Part shown: positions 25,137 through 32,268 of the stretch, one piece after another | How positions within the stretch are numbered: position 1 is the first letter of the stretch | Layout: every line of letters begins with the position of its first letter | Source: Oleiagrimonas citrea | Lineage (GTDB): Bacteria; Pseudomonadota; Gammaproteobacteria; Xanthomonadales; Rhodanobacteraceae | Reading direction: 5' to 3' | Assembly: GCF_012395255.1 (NCBI RefSeq) | Contig: NZ_JAAZQD010000006.1 | Span: 141,479 to 205,478, forward strand | DNA length: 64,000 bases | The notes under the pieces: model-generated | What the model saw: the letters and a program-made list of their open reading frames with translations, nothing else | What the model was told of the DNA's origin: nothing | The model's database searches: none | Translations under genes and position numbers: made by a program

Positions 25137-25370
25137 ATCCCCTTGGGTAGCGGCGGAGGGTGGGGGATTAGGCCCGCAGGGTGGCGCACAGGGATGTGCG
25201 CCAGTTCGTCGTCAGCACAGGATGTGCTGTCGGCGAACCCCCGGAACCCGGAGCGGACCCGCAGGAGCGTAGCTCCGGAGGGCGCGGACGCTGGGGTGTC
25301 CTTGTCTTGGTTACTTCTATTGGACAAGCAATAGAAGTGACTCGGCCGGCGTCAGCCGGACGAAACCGCT
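25137..25370 (-). repeat. Roughly 235-bp hairpin-rich repeat, right copy (inverted)
   Basis: Reverse-complement partner of 23054-23288. The hairpin CTTCTATTG/CAATAGAAG is at 25314-25337, and the order of the other blocks is conserved in mirror image. Differences are scattered substitutions plus changed arms in the small internal dyads, for example GCACATCCTGTGC here against GGTCATCCTGACC on the left; the arms change together, so base pairing is kept. The region from 24911 to 25450 holds this repeat, the possible RHS promoter and no other gene. Confidence 0.88.
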
Positions 25371-25450
25371 TTTGGGAAGATGAAGGCCTTTGTGCGGGGC
25401 GCACTGCACATACTAGGCTTGGATACTTCGCTCCCACACAAGCGCACCCC

Positions 25451-25906
25451 GTGACCGACCTCACCATCCGCCCCGCCACCCCCAACGACCTCGACCACCT
25501 GGTCGCCTGGAACGCGGCCATGGCCGCCGAAACCGAAGACAAGATCCTCGACCGCGAAGTACTCACGTCCGGCATGCGCGGCGTGCTGGACGAACCGCGC
25601 CGCGGCTTCTACCTGATTGCAGAACGGGACGGCGAGCCGGTCGGCAGTCTGCTGGTCACCTACGAATGGAGCGACTGGCGCAACGGCGACTTCTTCTGGA
25701 TCCAGAGCGTCTACGTGGTCGAATCCGCACGCCGCAGCGGCGTGTTCCGCGCGCTGTATGCCGCTGTCGAGCAACGTGCGCGCGAGGCCGGCGCGGTGGG
25801 CATGCGCCTGTACGTCGAGCACGAGAATCACCGTGCGCAGAAGACCTACGAAGGCCTGGGCATGCAGCGCTGCGATTACCACATGTACGAAGTGGAGTTC
25901 GGCTGA
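25451..25906 (+). CDS. GNAT family N-acetyltransferase
   Basis: A 151-residue acetyltransferase started at the GTG at 25451 (VTDLTIRPATPNDLDHLVAW); upstream frame continues only through the repeat element. The family pattern is clear: WIQSVYVVESARRSGVFRALYA contains the acetyl-CoA loop (here R-R-S-G-V-F), and HENHRAQKTYEGLGMQRCDYHMYEVEF is the C-terminal helix and strand. The substrate is unknown. It lies just outside the RHS islet, has GC-rich host-like codon use, and so belongs to the host backbone. The weak upstream signal makes the start moderately uncertain. Confidence 0.85.
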   Translation: MTDLTIRPATPNDLDHLVAWNAAMAAETEDKILDREVLTSGMRGVLDEPRRGFYLIAERDGEPVGSLLVTYEWSDWRNGDFFWIQSVYVVESARRSGVFRALYAAVEQRAREAGAVGMRLYVEHENHRAQKTYEGLGMQRCDYHMYEVEFG

Positions 25907-25940
25907 GCCGGTACGCGCCCGCCATGCCGGGAACGGATGA

Positions 25941-26285
25941 CTAGGACGTCTTGCGCGCGCGGGCCTTCTTCTTGCGAGGTTTTGGCGCCGGCAGTGCTTC
26001 GGCGGTGACGCGCAGCAAGCGCGCCAGGGTGTCGCGGTCGTCGAGGTACTCATCCAGCACGATGTGCGGCTTCGCGCCCGGATACGGTGCGTCTTCCTCG
26101 ACGGCGTCGATCAGTTCGCGCGCCGCGTCCGTCGGCTTCAGGAACACGCGGTTGTCGCACACCAGCGCGACCACCTTGTCGTCCAGGTACAACGCGTACT
26201 CGCCGAACATCTTCCGGTAGCGCACGGCTTCGCCGAGGCCGGTCTGCTCGTGGACGTAGGCGATGAAATCGGCATCGGTGGCCAT
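25941..26285 (-). CDS. TfoX/Sxy N-terminal domain protein
   Basis: A 114-residue cytoplasmic protein consisting of the TfoX N-terminal domain alone: RYRKMFGEYALYLDDKVVALVCDNRVFLKPTDAA is the family core, and the C-terminal tail is a run of K, R and A (PKPRKKKARARKTS). Full-length TfoX/Sxy activates competence genes with CRP, but single-domain proteins like this are widespread and their function is not established. The lysine-rich tail could bind nucleic acid. Convergent with the GNAT gene. Confidence 0.87.
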   Translation of the reverse strand: MATDADFIAYVHEQTGLGEAVRYRKMFGEYALYLDDKVVALVCDNRVFLKPTDAARELIDAVEEDAPYPGAKPHIVLDEYLDDRDTLARLLRVTAEALPAPKPRKKKARARKTS

Positions 26286-26346
26286 GCGTGTCTCCCGTGA
26301 GCGTGGCGTGTGGAAAGCAGTATAGGCGCGGTTGCGATCGAGGCGT

Positions 26347-26856
26347 TCAGGCCTGCCGCAGCCACTGCGTCATGTGCGGGTAGGCCGGCACGCCGGAAGA
26401 GGGGTTCGCGGCGCCGGCGTGGGTCAGGCCGATCTGCGCCAGTCCGAATGCACCGGGATGCACGCCCAGTGAGTAGGTGCGGATCAGTCCTTCCGAACGT
26501 CCGTGGTAGCCGCCCTCGTGGAAAAGTATGGACGGTTCCAGTCCCAGGTGACACAGCGCGGCCCAGGCCCAGGCGGTGGCCTCGATCTCCGAGGCGTGCG
26601 GAATGTCGGCGGGCAGTTCGATGTCGCCGCTGAGCTGCGCGCGCAAGGCGGGCGGCGCGACGGCCAGATGACCGGCTTCGTGCAGCAGGTCGCCGGGCCA
26701 GCGCAGCGCGGCGCGATCGAAGATCAGCCCGCCTTCGTGCACGCGCACGCCGGGCAGGAAGGCGTCGGCTGGCACCTCGCCCTCACGGGTGGCGATGCCA
26801 ATCTGATTGAGAAAGGCGACGATGCGGTCGAGGGTGTCGATGGTCGGGCTGGGCAT
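26347..26856 (-). CDS. Conserved hypothetical protein with a HEAGH zinc-peptidase-like motif
   Basis: A 169-residue protein with no signal peptide. The middle contains WPGDLLHEAGHLAVAPP; HEAGH fits the HExxH zinc-binding motif of metallopeptidases, and HASEIEATAWAWAALCHLGL downstream supplies a glutamate that could be the third ligand, similar to IrrE/ImmA-type proteins. I do not recognise the family, so peptidase activity is only suggested. It is followed by no obvious partner; a 24-bp gap separates it from the small membrane protein gene upstream, so the two may be co-transcribed. Confidence 0.7.
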   Translation of the reverse strand: MPSPTIDTLDRIVAFLNQIGIATREGEVPADAFLPGVRVHEGGLIFDRAALRWPGDLLHEAGHLAVAPPALRAQLSGDIELPADIPHASEIEATAWAWAALCHLGLEPSILFHEGGYHGRSEGLIRTYSLGVHPGAFGLAQIGLTHAGAANPSSGVPAYPHMTQWLRQA

Positions 26857-26880
26857 GTCCTTGCTGCCTTTGTCCTTGTG

Positions 26881-27210
26881 TCAGGTGCCGTCCTTGGGCG
26901 GCGATGCGCGGCGTCGACGCGCCCGCTGGGCGGTCTGCGCGCGCGCCATCAGTGCGAGGATCACGCCCCACAGAACATAGCCGGCCACGGTGGCGCTGAC
27001 GTGCAGCGCGTGGGAGTGCGCCAGCGAAGCGAACAGACGCACTGGCATGCGCAGCAGGTAGGCCAGGTAGATGAATCCCGCGCCGATGCCGTGCGGCACG
27101 TTCGACGCGTGGCCGGATGCATGCAGCCAGTGGCCGATGGCATCGAGTCCCCAGGCCAGGACATAGACCAGCACGGCGCCGAGCAGGATGTTTCTCAGGA
27201 AGCGCAGCAT
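26881..27210 (-). CDS. Small membrane protein of unknown function
   Basis: A 109-residue protein with about three hydrophobic segments: residues 5-20 (LRNILLGAVLVYVLAWG), 43-66 (IGAGFIYLAYLLRMPVRLFASL) and 70-90 (LHVSATVAGYVLWGVILAL), and a basic C-terminal tail. Several histidines lie between helices (GHWLHASGHASNVPHG). No family was recognised. GAGG lies 11 bases before the ATG. It sits between the HEAGH protein and another membrane protein, all on the minus strand. Confidence 0.65.
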   Translation of the reverse strand: MLRFLRNILLGAVLVYVLAWGLDAIGHWLHASGHASNVPHGIGAGFIYLAYLLRMPVRLFASLAHSHALHVSATVAGYVLWGVILALMARAQTAQRARRRRASPPKDGT

Positions 27211-27286
27211 GATGGACGAGACCTCTTCGTTGAAAACGTGGGCGTGGCGGGGAATCGGCCCATGCGATGGGCGGCATCGCGTCGGT

Positions 27287-27817
27287 TCACGATGCGAACT
27301 CGGCGCGGATGCGCGGTGAAATCAGGCGCAGGATGATCCAGATGAAGACGCCGCTGATCGCCAGTCCCTGGAGGATGGCGAACGCGTAGATGCCGGTCAT
27401 GAAGGCATGCATGTCGGGCATGTTCGGCACGTCGGCGAACTGTGTCTGCATCGATGCCATTGCGAAATGCTGCAGCACCATGCCGGCCAGCTGCCATGCG
27501 ATGCCGACGCCGAGCAGCCCGATGAACAGCAGACGTGCCCAGTTGCGGCGCTTGAGCAGGCCGATGGAGGCGATCAGGTTCATCACGGCGAGGATCAGCA
27601 TGACGACCGCAATCAGCTGGAAATGCGACCAGATGGCCTGCATCACGGGCGAGGTGTGCGGCATGTCGTGCATGGCCTGATCGAAGGCCGGTCCTTTCAT
27701 CAGGGTCGCGAACAGAATGTTCTGCAGTGTGCCGATGAGGGTGGCGAAGCCGGCGAGGATGATGAAGATCCACGCGACCACGGTCACGAAGGTCGAGCGT
27801 TTCGGCGGGTTATCCAT
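27287..27817 (-). CDS. Four-helix membrane protein of unknown function
   Basis: A 176-residue inner-membrane protein started at the ATG at 27817, which follows GGAGGAAGG. Four hydrophobic segments are visible: VVAWIFIILAGFATLIGTLQN, FQLIAVVMLILAVMNLIASIG, WARLLFIGLLGVGIAWQLAG and GIYAFAILQGLAISGVFIWII. Loops contain methionine-, histidine- and aspartate-rich stretches (FDQAMHDMPHTSP; VPNMPDMHAF), which might bind metal, though that is speculation. No family recognised with confidence. The longer frame starting at 27898 lacks a start signal. Confidence 0.7.
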   Translation of the reverse strand: MDNPPKRSTFVTVVAWIFIILAGFATLIGTLQNILFATLMKGPAFDQAMHDMPHTSPVMQAIWSHFQLIAVVMLILAVMNLIASIGLLKRRNWARLLFIGLLGVGIAWQLAGMVLQHFAMASMQTQFADVPNMPDMHAFMTGIYAFAILQGLAISGVFIWIILRLISPRIRAEFAS

Positions 27818-27949
27818 GAGGCCTTCCTCCCCCCTGAGAAGACAGGCATCCAGTCTAGCGCCAGCGGCGGGCGGGTGGAAAAGTGCGTCGGGCGGCATCG
27901 TCCAGGCGGAGGCTGGGGGCCTGGTCCACAGTTCATCGCGATACGAAAG

Positions 27950-27980
27950 AAAAAGGGCGCGGATGACCGCGCCCTTTTCT
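27950..27980 (-). terminator. Intrinsic terminator of the RND efflux operon
   Basis: Stem GGGCGCGG/CCGCGCCC with a 4-base loop; on the minus strand it is followed by TTTTTC, on the plus strand by TTTTC. It lies 44 bp after the RND pump stop. Confidence 0.85.
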
Positions 27981-28021
27981 ATGCGACGTGTGGATCACGT
28001 CTTCCTGCAGTGGCGTCTGGA

Positions 28022-31000
28022 TCAGGCTTCCGCCGTCAGCCGCTGCGGATCGCCGTCCTGCTTGTCGGCGTGGTGATCGGTCGACAGCAGCAGGTAGAAG
28101 GCCGGCACCACGAACAGCGTGAAGAGCGTGCCGATGGCCAGGCCGGTGGAGATCACCAGACCCATGTTGAAGCGACCCGCCGCGCCGGCGCCGGTGGCGA
28201 TGACCAGCGGCAGCACGCCGAGCACCATGGCCGCGGTGGTCATCAGGATCGGGCGCAGACGCACCGAGGCGGCGTGGAGGATGGCGTCGCGTTTGGACAT
28301 GCCCTCCAGTTGCGACTGGTTGGCGAACTCCACCATCAGGATGCCGTGCTTGCTGATCAGGCCCATCAGCGTCACCAGACCGACCTCGGTATAGATGTTG
28401 AGGCTGGCGAACAGGTTGACGAAGATCAGCGCGCCGAACAGCGCCAGTGGTACCGACACCAGGATCACGACCGGATCGCGCAGGCTGTTGAACTGCGCCG
28501 CCAGCGCCAGGAACACGATGATGACGGCGAAGAACAGCGTGCCCGCAAAGCCGCCCGATTCCTTCATGAACTGGCGTGACTGGCCGGAGTAGTCGACGTT
28601 GTAGCCGGTCGGCGCAACTTTTTTCACCAGGTCGCGCAGATAGGTCAGTGCCTCGCCCTGCGACATGCCGGACACGCCGGAGATCGTCGCCGAGTTGAGC
28701 TGCTGGAAGTGATTCAGCGAGCGCGGCACGACTTCGTTGGCGACCTTGGCCACCGTCGAGGCCTGGATCACCGAACCGTCCGGAGCACGAATGTAGTAGT
28801 CCAGAACCTGGTCCGGGTTGAGGCGGTCCACCTGCAGCACCTGCGGGATCACGCGATAGGAGCGGCCGGAGATCGAGAAGTAGTTGACGTAACCGCCGCC
28901 CAGCGCGGCACCCAGGGCCGCACCGACGTCCTGCTGGGTCAGGCCCAGCGAGGTGATCATGTCGCGATCGAGCTTGACCGTGCTTTGCGGCTTGTCGACC
29001 TTCAGGTCCGAGTCGATGAAGTAGAACTTGCCGCTGGCCTGCGCCTCGGAGAGCACCTTGCTGGCGACCTCGTTGAGGTTCTGGAACGGTTCGGTGGTGG
29101 TGATGACGACCTGGATCGGCAGGCCCTGGGCACCCGGCAGCGAGGGGAACTGGAACGCGGCGATCTTGACGCCGGCGATGTTGTTCCATTTCTGCTGCAA
29201 AACCTGCTGCAGTTCGTGCGCGTTGCGGTCGCGCTGGTCCCAGGGTTTGAACAGCACGCCGCCGATGCCCTGGTTGACCGTGGGCACACCGGTCAGCTGG
29301 AACATCTGGTCGTACTCGGGCAGCGTCTTGGCAGCCTCGAACATCTGGTGTGCGTAGACGTTCATCTGCTGCGCGGTGGCATTGGGCGCGCCGACGATCT
29401 GACCGGCGACGATGCCCTGGTCCTCTTCCGGCGCCAGCTGCGACTGCGCGGTCATGCCCAGTGCGACGGTCGCCAGCAGCAGCAGCGCCGCCATCACGAT
29501 GACCACCGACTTGGTCGTCAGCACGTTGTCGAGCATGCGGCGATAGCCGTTCTGCACGCGCAAGAACTGTCGGTCGATGAATTGGACCAGACGGGCGTCG
29601 TTCTGACCGCTGCGGAAGAAGCGCGAGGTCATCATCGGCGACAGCGTCAGGGCGACCACGGCCGAGACCGTCACCGCGCCGGCCAGGGTGAAGGCGAACT
29701 CGGTGAACAGCGCGCCGGTCAGGCCCTGCTGGAAGCCGATGGGCACGTACACCGCGATCAGCACCACGGTCATCGCCAGGATCGGCCCGCCCAGCTCACG
29801 CGCGGCAAGAATCGCCGATTGCAGCGGTGTCTTGTGCTCCTCCTTCATGTGCCGGTCGACGTTCTCGACCACGATGATGGCGTCGTCGACCACCAGGCCG
29901 ATGGCCAGCACCAGTGCCAGCAGCGTGAGCAGATTGATGGAGTATCCGAGCGCCAGCATCATGAAGAACGTGCCGACCAGCGACAACGGAATCGCGACCA
30001 CCGGAATGATGACCGCGCGCAGGCTGCCCAGGAACAGGAAGATCACCACGGTGACGATGACCAGCGCCTCGATCAGCGTCTTCACGACCTCGTCGATGGA
30101 GCTGTTCACGAACTTGGTGCCGTCGTAGACGATCTCGCCGGTCAGGCCGTTCGGCAGCTGCTTCTGGATGTCCGGAAACAGGTCGCGCACGCGCTGGGCC
30201 ACTTCGAGTACGTTGGCGTCGGGTGCCACCTTGATGCCGATGAACACCGAGCGCTTGCCGCTGAAGGCGACATTGAAGTTGTAGTTCTCCGAGCCGAGCT
30301 CGACCTTGGCGATGTCCTGCAGGCGTACGATAGAGCCGTTCTTCTGCTTGATCGCCAGGTGCTTGAACTCGTCCACGGTGTGCAGGTTGCTGTCCGTGGT
30401 CAGATCGACGGTGACGGCCTGGCCCTTGCTGGAGCCGACCGCGGCCAGGTAGTTGTTGGCGGCCAGCGCCTGCTGCACGTCACTGGCGGTGACGCCGTGG
30501 GCGGCCATCTTGGCCGGGTCCAGCCAGGCGCGCAGGGCGAACTTGCGCGCGCCGAGCAGTTCGGCGGTCTGCACGCCTTCGACGGCGTCGAGCTTGGGCT
30601 TGACCACACGCGACAGGTAGTCGGTGATCTTGTTGGTGGGCAGCACATCGCTGTAGAAGCCCATGTACATGGCGTCGACCGTCTGCCCGGTCTGCACGTT
30701 CAGCACCGGTTGCTGGGCCTGCGGCGGCAACTGGTTCTTGACCGAGTTCACCTGCGTGGTGATCTCGGTCAGCGCGCGGTTGGCGTCGTAGTTTAGGCGC
30801 AGCGTGGCGGTGATGGTGGACACGCCCTGGGTGCTGGACGAGGACAGGTAGTCGATGCCCTGCGCCTGCGAGATAGCCTGTTCCAGCGGTTGCGTGACGA
30901 AGCCCGCCATGGTCTGCGCGTCGGCGCCGTAGTAGGCGGTGGTGACGGTGACCGTGGCGTTCTCGGTTTTCGGGTACTGACGCACCGTGAGGCTGCTGAC

Positions 31001-31084
31001 CGCCTTGATGCCGAGCACCAGGATCAGCAGGCTGACGACGATCGCCAGGACCGGCTTCTTGATGAAGACGTCGGTGAAATTCAT
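28022..31084 (-). CDS. RND efflux pump inner-membrane permease (HAE1 family)
   Basis: A 1,020-residue proton-driven exporter, normal length for AcrB/MexB-type pumps. The N-terminus FTDVFIKKPVLAIVVSLLILVLG is the first membrane helix, followed by periplasmic porter subdomains (TMAGFVTQPLEQAISQAQGIDY), the transmembrane helix 4 proton-relay pair in GLVVDDAIIVVENVDRH (about residues 400-410), and the second repeat ending with GVLPLVIATGAGAAGRFNMG. It works with the adaptor and outer-membrane genes just upstream as a tripartite pump; substrates cannot be predicted. Last gene of the operon, followed by a strong terminator. Confidence 0.95.
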   Translation of the reverse strand: MNFTDVFIKKPVLAIVVSLLILVLGIKAVSSLTVRQYPKTENATVTVTTAYYGADAQTMAGFVTQPLEQAISQAQGIDYLSSSSTQGVSTITATLRLNYDANRALTEITTQVNSVKNQLPPQAQQPVLNVQTGQTVDAMYMGFYSDVLPTNKITDYLSRVVKPKLDAVEGVQTAELLGARKFALRAWLDPAKMAAHGVTASDVQQALAANNYLAAVGSSKGQAVTVDLTTDSNLHTVDEFKHLAIKQKNGSIVRLQDIAKVELGSENYNFNVAFSGKRSVFIGIKVAPDANVLEVAQRVRDLFPDIQKQLPNGLTGEIVYDGTKFVNSSIDEVVKTLIEALVIVTVVIFLFLGSLRAVIIPVVAIPLSLVGTFFMMLALGYSINLLTLLALVLAIGLVVDDAIIVVENVDRHMKEEHKTPLQSAILAARELGGPILAMTVVLIAVYVPIGFQQGLTGALFTEFAFTLAGAVTVSAVVALTLSPMMTSRFFRSGQNDARLVQFIDRQFLRVQNGYRRMLDNVLTTKSVVIVMAALLLLATVALGMTAQSQLAPEEDQGIVAGQIVGAPNATAQQMNVYAHQMFEAAKTLPEYDQMFQLTGVPTVNQGIGGVLFKPWDQRDRNAHELQQVLQQKWNNIAGVKIAAFQFPSLPGAQGLPIQVVITTTEPFQNLNEVASKVLSEAQASGKFYFIDSDLKVDKPQSTVKLDRDMITSLGLTQQDVGAALGAALGGGYVNYFSISGRSYRVIPQVLQVDRLNPDQVLDYYIRAPDGSVIQASTVAKVANEVVPRSLNHFQQLNSATISGVSGMSQGEALTYLRDLVKKVAPTGYNVDYSGQSRQFMKESGGFAGTLFFAVIIVFLALAAQFNSLRDPVVILVSVPLALFGALIFVNLFASLNIYTEVGLVTLMGLISKHGILMVEFANQSQLEGMSKRDAILHAASVRLRPILMTTAAMVLGVLPLVIATGAGAAGRFNMGLVISTGLAIGTLFTLFVVPAFYLLLSTDHHADKQDGDPQRLTAEA

Positions 31085-31093
31085 GGCGTTCGC

Positions 31094-32257
31094 TCAGTGC
31101 TCCTGCGGCGTCGGATGCGGGCTGTCGGCGGGCTGCACATGGTTGTCGATCTTGATCGAGGCGCCGTTCTTGAGCTTGATCTGGCCGCTGGTGACAACCT
31201 CGGTCAGCGGCTTGAGGCCCTTCAGGATCGCGACCTGGTCGCCACGCGTTTCGCCGGTGGTGACGAAGGCCTGCTGCACGGTCGGCGGGTTCGGCTTGCC
31301 GTTCTCGTCCTTGCCCTTGCCCGGTTGAACCACGTAGACCGTGTCGCCGTACGGGTTGTAGACGATGGCGGCCTGCGGCAGCGTCAGACGCTCCTGCTTC
31401 TGGCCGACGTCGATGCGTACCTTGGCGAACATGCCCGGCGTCAGCGCCTTGTCGTGGTTGGGCACGGTGGCCTCGACCTTCACGTTGCGCGTGTCGGTGT
31501 CGACCTTGGGATTGATCGCGCTGAGCTTGGCGTCGAACACGCGGTCGCCGTGGGCGTCGACGTGCAGGTGCACGTCCTGGCCTACGCGCAGGCGGCCCAG
31601 TTCGCGCTGCGGCACGTTGAAATCCACGTACAGGGGATCGAGCTGCTGCACGGTGACCAGCGTGGTGCCGGCGTTGACGAAGTCGCCGGGGTTGGTGGTC
31701 ATGATGCCGGCGCGACCGTTGAACGGTGCGCGTAGCTGCTTCTTGGCGACCACCACCTTCTGTTCCTGCACGGCGGCCTGGCGGGCCTTGTAGTCGGCCG
31801 AAGCGCTGTCGAACGCGGCCTTGCTGATGGCCTTGGCCGCCAACTGCTGGCGGGCGCGCTCGAACGTGATGCCGGCGAGCTTGGCATTGGCTTCGAGTTG
31901 ATGCAGCTTGGCGACTTCATCACCGTCACGCAGTTGCAGCAGCACCTGACCCTTCTTCACGTCCTGACCGGAATGCAGGTTTACAGCGGTGACCAGGCCG
32001 GACACTTCCATCGCCAGATCCGCGCCGCGCACGGCGCGCAGGGTGCCGACCGCCTGCAGCGAGGGCTGCCAGGTCTTGTCCACGACCTTGGTCGTGCTGA
32101 CGGTGATCGGGCCCGGCTTCGGCATGTTCTTGATCATGCGCATGACCAGCAGGGTCTTGATGCCGGCGATCACGGCGATCAATACCAGTACGCCCACGAT
32201 CATCAGAATCATGCGCTTGGCGAGACTGGGCTTCTTCTTGTCGGCGCGCTTGGGCAT
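31094..32257 (-). CDS. RND efflux periplasmic adaptor subunit
   Basis: A 387-residue membrane fusion protein. Residues 14-36 are an uncleaved N-terminal membrane anchor (MILMIVGVLVLIAVIAGIKTLL), followed by the lipoyl/barrel-sandwich halves (VSGLVTAVNLHSGQDVKKGQVLL and LRAPFNGRAGIMTTNPGDFVNAG), an alpha-hairpin between them and the beta-barrel (LYVDFNVPQRELGRLRVGQDV). The ATG at 32257 has GAGGAG seven bases upstream. It starts 11 bp after the outer-membrane gene and ends nine bases before the pump gene, so all three are one transcript. Confidence 0.93.
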   Translation of the reverse strand: MPKRADKKKPSLAKRMILMIVGVLVLIAVIAGIKTLLVMRMIKNMPKPGPITVSTTKVVDKTWQPSLQAVGTLRAVRGADLAMEVSGLVTAVNLHSGQDVKKGQVLLQLRDGDEVAKLHQLEANAKLAGITFERARQQLAAKAISKAAFDSASADYKARQAAVQEQKVVVAKKQLRAPFNGRAGIMTTNPGDFVNAGTTLVTVQQLDPLYVDFNVPQRELGRLRVGQDVHLHVDAHGDRVFDAKLSAINPKVDTDTRNVKVEATVPNHDKALTPGMFAKVRIDVGQKQERLTLPQAAIVYNPYGDTVYVVQPGKGKDENGKPNPPTVQQAFVTTGETRGDQVAILKGLKPLTEVVTSGQIKLKNGASIKIDNHVQPADSPHPTPQEH

Positions 32258-32268
32258 GCGCGTGCTCC

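Larger units (their letters stand above)
23054..25370. other. AT-rich islet bounded by inverted repeats, carrying an RHS cassette
   Basis: Between the two inverted copies (23289-25136) base composition drops sharply compared with the GC-rich flanks, with many A and T runs and codons rare elsewhere in the window. The islet encodes only two proteins plus a leader ORF, all on the minus strand. No transposase, integrase or obvious target-site duplication is visible, so movement could be by recombination between repeat copies or by an enzyme acting in trans. Calling it mobile is inference; the composition and repeat boundaries are directly visible. Confidence 0.6.

Noticed and set aside
25010..25334. 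ORFs on both strands across the right repeat (and 23089-23481 across the left)
   Set aside because: They follow the repeat and not a conserved protein, end in the hairpin (for example SWLLLLDKQ), and exist on both strands, so they are by-products of the repeat sequence.
28709..30796. 695-residue open frame on the plus strand opposite the RND pump gene
   Set aside because: Composition is dominated by H, R, D, V, Q and G, as expected for antisense of a high-GC gene; the minus strand encodes a clear RND permease with all motifs.
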